Below, piece by piece: positions 42,836 through 50,226 of a DNA stretch of 64,000 bases. The position numbers and the translations under genes were made by a program. The DNA lies in NCBI RefSeq assembly GCF_005771435.1, contig NZ_VANI01000004.1, forward strand, positions 186,001 to 250,000, read 5' to 3'. A model generated the notes under the pieces. It worked only from the letters and a program-made list of their open reading frames with translations. It did no database searches and was not told the origin of the DNA. This DNA comes from Microbulbifer harenosus. Lineage in GTDB: Bacteria; Pseudomonadota; Gammaproteobacteria; Pseudomonadales; Cellvibrionaceae. Position 1 is the first letter of the stretch. Each line of letters opens with the position of its first letter.

Positions 42836-45571
42836 TTGAGCAGATTTTGTACGCCCGGCGCACCGGCCGGGCGCTTTTCAGTGCGCTCGCTTCTCGCTTT
42901 ATTCGCTCCGCGCGCGCCGTTCGCCATGGTGGCAATAGTACTGCTCAGCGGCTGTTCCGGTGGCAGTGCCGGACCCGGTGGCGATCAGGCAGAAGATCCG
43001 GTGGTAGTGGATTACCCCGTGGTTTATGTACGCCGCATGCTCAATCGCGATGATGAAGGTGAGTTGATGGGCAGCGATATTTACGCGCCCTCCACCTTCA
43101 ATCCCGGTGCGGAACTGGTGCTGCGCGACCGCGCCACCGCCAGCGCACCGGAGCGGGTGCTGACTGCCGATCTGTTCATCAGCGATGAAGATGCAGGCCT
43201 GGTGTTCGAGGGCGGCTACGATGTGAAGGACCTGACCGTCTCCCACGATGGCAAAACCCTCGCCTTCGCCATGCGCGCACCGGATATCGAGGGCCTGGAT
43301 GACGACGAGCAGCCGAGCTGGAATATCTGGCTGTACGACTTTGAATCCGCAGAGCTGAAGCGCGCAATCCAGTCCGACCTGATCGCGGAAGAGGGCGACG
43401 ATATTGCTCCGGCATTCCTGCCCGATGGTCGCATCGTGTTTACCTCCACCCGCCAGCGCCGCTCGCGCGCATTGCTGCTCGACGACAACAAACCGCAGTT
43501 TTCCGCCCTCGCCGAAGACCTGGATGAGCCCGCGTTCGTGCTGCATGTGATGGAGCAGGACGGCAGCAACATCCGGCAGATTTCCTACAACCAGAGCCAC
43601 GACCTCTCGCCCACCGTGCTCGCCAATGGCCGCGTGCTGTTCAGCCGCTGGGACAATATGGGCGGCGCAAACCGGCTCAGCCTGTACACAGTGAAGCCGG
43701 ACGGCACCGACCTGCAGTTCCACTACGGTTATCACAGCCAGGCGACGGGAACGAGCGCGAATCCGGACAGCGACCCGGTGCCGGCGGCCTTCAGCAAACC
43801 GCAGCAGATGCCGGACGGGCGCATCCTCGTCACCCTGCGCGCCCCCGAGGGCATTACCTACGGCGGCGACATGGTAGTGATCGACGCGGAGAATTTCACC
43901 GAGGCCTACAGTGAGCCGGAACAGCAGGGCCTGCTGCAGGGGCAGGAGTCTCTCTCGGTCAAACAGGTGATCACCGACGGTGGTCTCTCCCCTCACGGCC
44001 TGTTCGCCAATGCCTGGGCGTTTCACGACGGCACCAGCCGTCTGCTAGTGAGCTGGAGCGAGTGCCGGGTGGTCGATCCGGAAACAGAGCTGCCGCAACC
44101 CTGCACCGATGAGTGGCTGGCAACCGAGGGCATCGTGCCCGCCGACCCGCTTTACGGCCTGTGGATATATGACTATGTGGAAGGTACCCAGCGCCCGATC
44201 ATCCAACCCGCCGAGGGGCAGATGATTTCCGAGGCGGTCACCGCCGATACGCGCCCCACGCCCGCCTTTATTCCCGAGTCCATCCCCGGTATCGACATCG
44301 ACCGCGATCTGTACGACGCCGGTCTCGCGATTCTCGATATCCGCAGCGTGTACGACTTCGACGGCACCGCCGCGCTGGATATCGCCGCGCTGGCGGATCC
44401 ATTGCAGACATCGGCCGCCGAGCGCCCCGCGCGCTTCCTGCGGGTGGTCAAGGCCGTGGGCATTCCCGATGACGACACGCTCGATTTCGACCGCGCCGCC
44501 TTTGGGCGCAGCCGCGCGCAACTGATGCGCGAGATCATAGGCTACACCCCGATCCAGCCGGACGGCTCGGTGCGGGTAAAGGTGCCGGCGGATATGCCGC
44601 TCGCCATTTCCGTGGTGGATGCCGACGGCCGCCGTATTGTCGGCCGTCACAATAACTGGCTGCAGTTCCGCGCCGGTGAGATCCGCACATGTCAGGGCTG
44701 CCACAGCCGCAACAGCGAAGTGCCTCACGGCCGCACGGACAAAGAGCCCGCATCCGCCTGGGCCGGCGCCCCCACCAGCGGGGCGCCGTTTGCCAATACC
44801 GAGCCTGCGCTGACTGCGAATATGGGTGAGACCATGGCACAACTGCTGGCGCGTATCGCCGGCAACCCGTCCCTGGATGGGGATCTGAAATTTACCGATC
44901 AGTGGACCGACCCGGCTGCGCGGACCAAAGACCCGAGCAGCGAGCTGCTGATGAGCGAACTGCAGACGCCACCCCCCACCACCGCCGCCTGCCAGAGTGC
45001 CTGGAGCAGCGAGTGCCGCAGCGTTATCCACTACCCCGCGCACATCCAGCCCATCTGGGATCTGCCGCGACTAATCACCGACGACATGGACAATGTGCTG
45101 GAAGATCGCACCTGCAGCGGATGCCACAGCAACCGCGATGCCGCCGGCATGGCCCAGGTGCCGCCGGGACAGCTGGATCTGCGCGCGGACCAGTCCGGGG
45201 TCAACACCAATTTCAGCACCTCCTACGTCGAGCTGTTGTTCGACAACCCCACCGAGGAGCTGCGCGATGGCGCCGTGCAGAATGTGTTGGTGCAGGACAC
45301 GGACGACAACGGCACCCCGCTGTTCGAGGTGGACGAGAACGGAGAACTCGTTCTGGATGCCGCGGGCAACCCGATTCCTGTTATGGTGACCGTCGATATC
45401 GAGCGGCTCATGGACACCGGCGGCGCGAACGCCAGCCGGTTTTTCCGGGTATTCGAAGCGGGCGGCGTGCACGATGGTGCGCTGTCCCCGGCGGAATTGC
45501 GTTTGATTTCAGAGTGGCTGGATATCGGAGCGCAGTATCACAACAACCCCTTTGATGCACCGGTCAACTGA
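42836..45571 (+). CDS. Diheme TolB-like propeller lipoprotein
   Basis: A 911-residue protein whose first codon is TTG, with AGGGGAAA 8-12 nt upstream. A lipobox follows (VLLSGC, Cys about 40). The first 450 residues carry WD40/TolB-like blades (DVKDLTVSHDGKTLAFAMRA, DIAPAFLPDGRIVFTSTRQ). CQGCH (about 617) and CSGCH (about 757) are c-type haem sites, and DGSVRVKVPADMPLAISVVD precedes the first. The layout resembles multi-domain propeller cytochromes of the hydrazine-synthase-alpha-like type, with no evidence for that activity. Head of the plus-strand redox operon; the next gene starts 3 nt after its stop. Confidence 0.82.
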   Translation: MSRFCTPGAPAGRFSVRSLLALFAPRAPFAMVAIVLLSGCSGGSAGPGGDQAEDPVVVDYPVVYVRRMLNRDDEGELMGSDIYAPSTFNPGAELVLRDRATASAPERVLTADLFISDEDAGLVFEGGYDVKDLTVSHDGKTLAFAMRAPDIEGLDDDEQPSWNIWLYDFESAELKRAIQSDLIAEEGDDIAPAFLPDGRIVFTSTRQRRSRALLLDDNKPQFSALAEDLDEPAFVLHVMEQDGSNIRQISYNQSHDLSPTVLANGRVLFSRWDNMGGANRLSLYTVKPDGTDLQFHYGYHSQATGTSANPDSDPVPAAFSKPQQMPDGRILVTLRAPEGITYGGDMVVIDAENFTEAYSEPEQQGLLQGQESLSVKQVITDGGLSPHGLFANAWAFHDGTSRLLVSWSECRVVDPETELPQPCTDEWLATEGIVPADPLYGLWIYDYVEGTQRPIIQPAEGQMISEAVTADTRPTPAFIPESIPGIDIDRDLYDAGLAILDIRSVYDFDGTAALDIAALADPLQTSAAERPARFLRVVKAVGIPDDDTLDFDRAAFGRSRAQLMREIIGYTPIQPDGSVRVKVPADMPLAISVVDADGRRIVGRHNNWLQFRAGEIRTCQGCHSRNSEVPHGRTDKEPASAWAGAPTSGAPFANTEPALTANMGETMAQLLARIAGNPSLDGDLKFTDQWTDPAARTKDPSSELLMSELQTPPPTTAACQSAWSSECRSVIHYPAHIQPIWDLPRLITDDMDNVLEDRTCSGCHSNRDAAGMAQVPPGQLDLRADQSGVNTNFSTSYVELLFDNPTEELRDGAVQNVLVQDTDDNGTPLFEVDENGELVLDAAGNPIPVMVTVDIERLMDTGGANASRFFRVFEAGGVHDGALSPAELRLISEWLDIGAQYHNNPFDAPVN

Positions 45572-45574
45572 AGC

Positions 45575-46411
45575 ATGACAAGGCTGTCGAAAACCATAGC
45601 GCCCGGACTGGCCGTATTAATCGCCGGCCTCGTTTTGTCGGCGTATACGCGCGCGGCGGAACAGGAAGAAGAACCGCCCGTTACCGAGAGTTTCACCGCG
45701 ACCCAGTTCGGTGAGCGCACGCCCGGCGGGCTTCCCGACGATGTCGAACAAGTCGTGGTTGGCTCGGAATTTCTCAACCTCTACACCGGACCCGGACGCG
45801 GTTATGTGATCGACCATGTGGTGGAATACGGCGAGCCCCTGTGGCTGCTGAAGCGCCGCACCGACTGGGTCAAGGTGATGACCCGCAGCGGGAAAACCGG
45901 CTGGGCAAAGATTGCCGAGCTGGACCAGATCGTGGCCCCCGACGGTGAGCCGCTCGCGGTGTCCACGCCCGGTATCGACGACTATCGCGAGCAGGGGCTG
46001 CGCTTCGGCTTCACCTATGGCGATTTCGAAGGAGCCAACTCTCTGGGGGTGTCGCTCGGATACCGTTTTACCGGCAATATTTCCGCGGAGCTGCGCGCGG
46101 CGCAGACCATCGGTGCCTATTCCAATAGCCAGACCTACCAGGTGGCACTGCTGCACCAGCCGTTTCCCCAGTGGCGGATCTCGCCGTATTTTCTGCTCGG
46201 CAGCGGGATCAATATCACCTCCCCCAATGCCACCATCGTCGCCACCGAAGACCGCCAGGACACCGCCATGCTTACCGGCATCGGCGTGACCACCTATTTA
46301 TCCCGCCGCTTCGCCCTGCGCGCGGAAGTTGCCAATCACTACCTGCTCACCTCGCGGGAAAATAATCAGGAGATAGTCGAATGGAAGCTCGGATTCGACG
46401 TGTTTATGTAA
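45575..46411 (+). CDS. SH3-domain outer-membrane barrel protein
   Basis: A 278-residue protein with a signal peptide (cleaved after TRAA), a bacterial SH3-like domain (FLNLYTGPGRGYVIDHVVEY, DWVKVMTRSGKTGWAKIAEL) and a C-terminal beta-barrel-like region with outer-membrane-like strands (RFGFTYGDFEGANSLGVSLG). It lies 3 nt after the propeller lipoprotein gene and overlaps the next gene by 31 nt. The SH3-like part could bind peptidoglycan, linking the barrel to the wall. Confidence 0.75.
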   Translation: MTRLSKTIAPGLAVLIAGLVLSAYTRAAEQEEEPPVTESFTATQFGERTPGGLPDDVEQVVVGSEFLNLYTGPGRGYVIDHVVEYGEPLWLLKRRTDWVKVMTRSGKTGWAKIAELDQIVAPDGEPLAVSTPGIDDYREQGLRFGFTYGDFEGANSLGVSLGYRFTGNISAELRAAQTIGAYSNSQTYQVALLHQPFPQWRISPYFLLGSGINITSPNATIVATEDRQDTAMLTGIGVTTYLSRRFALRAEVANHYLLTSRENNQEIVEWKLGFDVFM

Positions 46412-47037
46412 AGCTCGCCTGTGCGCTGTCCTTCGCCGTTTTATCGACGGCGGCTCTTGCCCAGGGCGATGCGGTGATCGATGAGATCATCTCTCCGGAT
46501 CTGGAGCGGCGCGAGATCCGCGAGGCGGCCATCGACAGTGAGGACTTCGAGTTCACCGTCTATGCCGGCGGCGTGCTGAGCGTGGAAGACTTCGGTACCA
46601 ACCGCATGATCGGCGGCAGTCTGGCTTATCACATCAACGAAGATTTTTTTATGGAGGCGGCCTACGCCGAATCGGAACTGGGCCTGTCCAGTTACGAAAA
46701 GCTCAGTGGCAGCGCGCCGCTGCTCACCGACGATGAGCGCGATCTCTCCATGTACAACCTGTCGCTCGCCTGGAATTTTCTGCCCGGGGAAATTTTTATC
46801 CTCGACCGCTGGGCGCTCAACAGCAACCTGTACCTGATCGGCGGTATCGGCAACACCAGTTTCGCCGACGAGGAGTATTTCACCTACAACGTGGGTGCCG
46901 GCATTCGCGTGCTGGTGAAAGACTGGCTGGCACTGCGTTTCGATGTGCGGGATCACATTCTCGAACACGAGATCTTCGGCGAGCCGCAGAACACCAATAA
47001 TATTTCCGCCCAATTGGGTTTATCGATTTATTTCTGA
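46381..47037 (+). CDS. Outer-membrane beta-barrel-like protein
   Basis: A 218-residue protein with a signal peptide (cleaved after ALAQ) and beta-barrel character: alternating residues, Gly/Tyr/Asn-rich strands (GGSLAYHINEDFFMEAAYAE), ending LGLSIYF with C-terminal Phe. It overlaps the preceding gene by 31 nt. Its first strands and the periodic ELRYDVRDH-like motif near the end resemble OmpW/OmpA-type small barrels of the outer-membrane beta-barrel families. No more specific name. Confidence 0.72.
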   Translation: MEARIRRVYVKLACALSFAVLSTAALAQGDAVIDEIISPDLERREIREAAIDSEDFEFTVYAGGVLSVEDFGTNRMIGGSLAYHINEDFFMEAAYAESELGLSSYEKLSGSAPLLTDDERDLSMYNLSLAWNFLPGEIFILDRWALNSNLYLIGGIGNTSFADEEYFTYNVGAGIRVLVKDWLALRFDVRDHILEHEIFGEPQNTNNISAQLGLSIYF

Positions 47038-47072
47038 TTCGATTTTTACAATAAAACAACCGGAGAAACTCG

Positions 47073-47558
47073 ATGCGTAATTTCATCGCCGCACTCTGCG
47101 CCAGCGCCGCACTGCTTGCGGGCGCGCCCGTATCCGCCAGCGCGCCTGCCGCCGACTTTACCCTTGCGTCCCTGAAAGACGGCAACCTGAAACTCAGCGA
47201 GCAGCGTGGCGACGTAATCATGCTCAACTTCTGGGCCTCCTGGTGCGGTCCCTGTCGCGAGGAAATGCCGCTGCTGAATGACCTGCACGCGCGCTACGAA
47301 TCCGTGGGTTTCAAGGTCTGGGGTGTCAATGTGGACGCCAACCGCGAGGACGCGCAGGCGATGCTGAATAAAATTCCGGTGGAATTTCCGGTGCTGTTCG
47401 ACGCCGAGAGCAGCGTGAGCCGGCTGTTCGGTGTGGAAGCCATGCCGAGCTCGGTATTTATCGACCGCGACGGCAAAGTGCGCTACGTGCACAAGGGCTA
47501 CCGCAGTGGCGACGAAGCCGAGTACAAAAAGATCATCAAGGAACTGATCCGGGAATAA
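47073..47558 (+). CDS. TlpA/ResA-like periplasmic thioredoxin
   Basis: A 161-residue protein with a signal peptide (cleaved near SASAPAADF) and a thioredoxin fold. The active site is C58-G-P-C61 in FWASWCGPCREEM, followed by WGVNVDANREDAQAML and the cis-proline region GVEAMPSSVFI. TlpA-type proteins reduce periplasmic disulfides, for example on apo-cytochromes before haem attachment. That fits a locus with several CXXCH proteins. The next gene begins 3 nt after its stop codon. Confidence 0.93.
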   Translation: MRNFIAALCASAALLAGAPVSASAPAADFTLASLKDGNLKLSEQRGDVIMLNFWASWCGPCREEMPLLNDLHARYESVGFKVWGVNVDANREDAQAMLNKIPVEFPVLFDAESSVSRLFGVEAMPSSVFIDRDGKVRYVHKGYRSGDEAEYKKIIKELIRE

Positions 47559-47561
47559 GCC

Positions 47562-47792
47562 ATGACCAAGCGCGCGCTTCTCCTTCTGCCATCGTTCCTG
47601 CTGCTCGGCGGTTGTGAAACCCTGATGCCGGAGCCCTGGGTAAAACCCTACGAGCGGCACTATCTCGCCGACCCGATCATGAGCTTCGAGCGCGATCCGG
47701 TAGCGGCGGGATACATGAACCATGTGTACGAAGCGCGCGAGGCGGCCAGGGGCGCTGAGGGTGGGTCAGGAGGCGGCTGTGGTTGTAACTAA
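47562..47792 (+). CDS. DUF4266-family lipoprotein
   Basis: A 76-residue lipoprotein (lipobox LLLGGC) with the DUF4266 pattern: WVKPYERHYLADPIMSFERD, and the Gly/Cys-rich tail ending GGGCGCN. DUF4266 genes commonly lie between a thioredoxin and a DUF3570 gene in ApbE-containing clusters, exactly as here. Function unknown; the C-terminal CGCN cysteines may bind metal or a cofactor. Confidence 0.9.
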   Translation: MTKRALLLLPSFLLLGGCETLMPEPWVKPYERHYLADPIMSFERDPVAAGYMNHVYEAREAARGAEGGSGGGCGCN

Positions 47793-49056
47793 AAAATCAC
47801 ATGAGAGCTACTGCGCTCCGCGCTTTGGCGGTCGGCGGTGCTCGCTGTCCTCACGCACTATAAGTGCGCTGCGGGAGCTGCGCTCCGGCGCTCACCAAAC
47901 CGCGTTCGCTCGCTACGCTCTCAAGCGATTTTTACTCTGTTCGAGCCTGTTGATATTTGGCCCAATTCAAGTAAATGCAGCAGTTCTGCCGGAAGAGCGC
48001 GCGGACACCATGTACCACTCCTACAGCGGCGGCGGTGTCACCATCGACGGGCCGTCTGTGCTGGTGCGCAAGAATGTGGGCAACAAGGTTTCCCTGTCAG
48101 CCAACTATTACGTGGACATGATTTCCGGGGCGTCCATCGACGTACAGGCCACGGCGAGCCCCTATTCCGAGCAGCGCGATGAGTTTTCGCTCGGCGCGGA
48201 CTATCTGGTGGAAAAAACCACCATGAGTCTCAACTACACCAATTCCAGCGAGGATGATTACAAGGCGGAAACCGTAGGCTTCGGCATTAAACAGGATTTC
48301 TTCGGCGACCTCAGCACCCTGTCCATGCGCGTGAGTTTCGGCAGTGACGACGTGATGCGCAACGGCGATGAGGATTTTCTCGAGCAGGCGGAGCACCGCC
48401 GCTACGCGCTGAACTGGAGCCAGATCCTCACCACCAAGCTGATCGCCGAGCTGAGTGTGGAAACCGTGGCGGACGAAGGTTTTCTCAACAATCCCTACCG
48501 CAGTGTGCGCTACCTGGATCCGGGCTCCGGCACCGGCTTTAGCTACCAGGCCGAACTCTATCCCACCACCCGCAACAGCGACGCCGTGGCACTGCGCGCA
48601 AAATACCGCCTGCCCTACCGCGCCGCGGTCAAAAGTGAATACCGCAAGTACGTCGACAGCTGGGGCATTGACGCCGAAAATCTGGAATTCCGCTACACCC
48701 ATCCGCTGGAGTCGGAAAACCTGATCCTTGAGGGCAAGCTGCGCTTCTACCAGCAGACCGGGGCAGACTTTTACAGCGACCTGTTCCCCTATGTGAATGC
48801 GACGAGCTTCCGCGCCCGCGACAAGGAGCTGAGCGATTTCAGTAATACCTCCATCGGTATCGGCGCCTCTTATCAGTTGCCGGAGCGCTGGTCCCTGTTT
48901 GACCGCCGCAGCAGCGTGAATCTCTACTGGGATTACATCATGTTCGACTACGACAACTTCCGCGACGCGCGGGTGGTCGAAGCGCTGCCCGGGGAAGAAC
49001 CCGCCTACAGTTTCAACGCCCACGTGATCCGGCTGTTCTGGTCCATGTGGTTCTGA
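47779..49056 (+). CDS. DUF3570-family outer-membrane protein
   Basis: A predicted 425-residue protein from a GTG at 47779 (AGGAGG 5 nt upstream). From about residue 70 it follows the DUF3570 pattern: LPEERADTMYHSYSGGGVTI, then VSLSANYYVDMISGASID, with beta-barrel-like strands and a final VIRLFWSMWF. DUF3570 proteins pair with DUF4266 and ApbE. The signal-like segment LKRFLLCSSLLIFGPIQVNA lies at about residues 49-68, so the 48 codons before it, from the repeat at 47806-47915, may be untranslated or a later addition. The true start is therefore uncertain. Confidence 0.85.
   Translation: MVVTKKSHESYCAPRFGGRRCSLSSRTISALRELRSGAHQTAFARYALKRFLLCSSLLIFGPIQVNAAVLPEERADTMYHSYSGGGVTIDGPSVLVRKNVGNKVSLSANYYVDMISGASIDVQATASPYSEQRDEFSLGADYLVEKTTMSLNYTNSSEDDYKAETVGFGIKQDFFGDLSTLSMRVSFGSDDVMRNGDEDFLEQAEHRRYALNWSQILTTKLIAELSVETVADEGFLNNPYRSVRYLDPGSGTGFSYQAELYPTTRNSDAVALRAKYRLPYRAAVKSEYRKYVDSWGIDAENLEFRYTHPLESENLILEGKLRFYQQTGADFYSDLFPYVNATSFRARDKELSDFSNTSIGIGASYQLPERWSLFDRRSSVNLYWDYIMFDYDNFRDARVVEALPGEEPAYSFNAHVIRLFWSMWF
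47806..47915. repeat. Imperfect palindrome at the DUF3570 start
   Basis: CGCACT ATA AGTGCG forms a perfect inner hairpin (near 47857-47871) and the flanks match each other imperfectly for about 45 nt each way. The element lies between the DUF4266 stop codon and the signal segment of the DUF3570 protein and keeps the frame open. It looks like an inserted or expanded repeat, not like ordinary coding sequence. Confidence 0.55.
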
Positions 49057-49204
49057 GCCCGGCGGGTGTCGCTCAGAAAAGGATTGTCAGGGGCCGCCAG
49101 GGCCCCTAAAGTCGCCGGCCCTAGAATTTGATCTAAGCTCGTCTCACCCGTGCTGCCGATGTTCACCACCGCAGTGTGGTTTCCCTGTTTTCCCGGATGG
49201 CCCC

Positions 49205-50044
49205 ATGCTCAGTTACCGCCACGGTTTCCACGCCGGCAACTTCGCCGATGTACTCAAACATTGCGTACAGATGGAAATTATTTCCTACCTGCAGAAGAAA
49301 GACACTCCATTCGACTATATCGACACCCACGCGGGTGCCGGCCTCTACAGCCTCGGTTCGGAGATGGCGCGCAAGAACAGCGAGTACATGACCGGCATCG
49401 GTCGTCTGTTCAATCACAGCGATTTGCCGGGCCTAAAAAGTTATCTGCAGCTCATCGCCGAGCTGAATCCGGAAAAGCGTCTGAAGTTTTACCCGGGTTC
49501 ACCACTGATCGCCGCCGAAATGCTGCGGCCCCAGGATAAGGCCTGGCTGTTCGAACTGCACCCGGCCGACGCGGAGCATCTGCACAAAAACCTCGCCCGC
49601 AGGCGCCAGTGCCAGGTGCGCGAGGAAGACGGCCTCAAGGGATTGTCAGCGCTGTTGCCGACCCGCTCGCGCCGCGCACTGGTACTGATCGACCCCCCCT
49701 ATGAGCAGAAGGAGGATTACCAGCGGGTGGTGGGCGCCATTCAGCTGATTCACCGCAAAATGCCCAACGCCGTCACCGCCCTGTGGTACCCGGTAGTGGA
49801 CCGCCGCCGTATCGACGCCCTGGAAAAGCAGCTGAGCAGTTCCGGCATCCGCAATATCCAGTTGTTCGAGCTGGGCGTGCGCGCCGACGCAGCCGGTCAC
49901 GGCATGACATCGGCGGGCATGATCGTGGTCAATCCGCCCTGGACCCTGCGCGGCCAGATGGAAGCGCTACTGCCACCGCTGGCCGCGGAGTTGAGCGCCG
50001 ACGGCGGCAGTCACTTCCGCTGCGAGACGCTGGTGGCTGAGTAG
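49205..50044 (+). CDS. rlmJ: 23S rRNA (adenine2030-N6)-methyltransferase RlmJ
   Basis: A 279-residue methyltransferase that modifies A2030 of 23S rRNA using S-adenosylmethionine. Features: the family N-terminus LSYRHGFHAGNFADVLKHCV, the DTHAGAG SAM-binding loop (DTHAGAGLYSLGS), and the catalytic DPPY (about residues 163-166) in LIDPPYEQKEDY. Length and start match E. coli RlmJ (YhiR). It is a single-gene unit between the redox locus and the TonB receptor gene. Confidence 0.95.
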   Translation: MLSYRHGFHAGNFADVLKHCVQMEIISYLQKKDTPFDYIDTHAGAGLYSLGSEMARKNSEYMTGIGRLFNHSDLPGLKSYLQLIAELNPEKRLKFYPGSPLIAAEMLRPQDKAWLFELHPADAEHLHKNLARRRQCQVREEDGLKGLSALLPTRSRRALVLIDPPYEQKEDYQRVVGAIQLIHRKMPNAVTALWYPVVDRRRIDALEKQLSSSGIRNIQLFELGVRADAAGHGMTSAGMIVVNPPWTLRGQMEALLPPLAAELSADGGSHFRCETLVAE

Positions 50045-50087
50045 GGGGTTGGTTTCTGCTCCGCCATGCGTCCTAACTTGTCACACC

Positions 50088-50130
50088 GTTGATTGTTGTT
50101 GTATGTTTTCCGGCCAGAACAATAATCAAC
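50088..50130. promoter_or_regulatory. Inverted repeat upstream of TonB receptor gene
   Basis: GTTGATTGTTGTT (50088-50100) and AACAATAATCAAC (50118-50130) pair at 12 of 13 positions with a 17-nt gap. It lies about 100 nt before the receptor start and after rlmJ, with no T-run, so an operator or promoter-proximal regulatory site is more likely than a terminator. Which protein binds is unknown. Confidence 0.5.
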
Positions 50131-50226
50131 CGGACGCGTGACGAGAGTGGCAGCCAGTACGCAAGGGCCGCCATCGCGTAGCCGGAAACCCGCCAACCCG
50201 CGGGATACAGCGATGACGACACGCCT

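Noticed and set aside
49078-49116. Terminator after the DUF3570 gene
   Set aside because: AGGGGCC gccag GGCCCCT folds, but there is no T-run and the position could be incidental; left out of the feature list.
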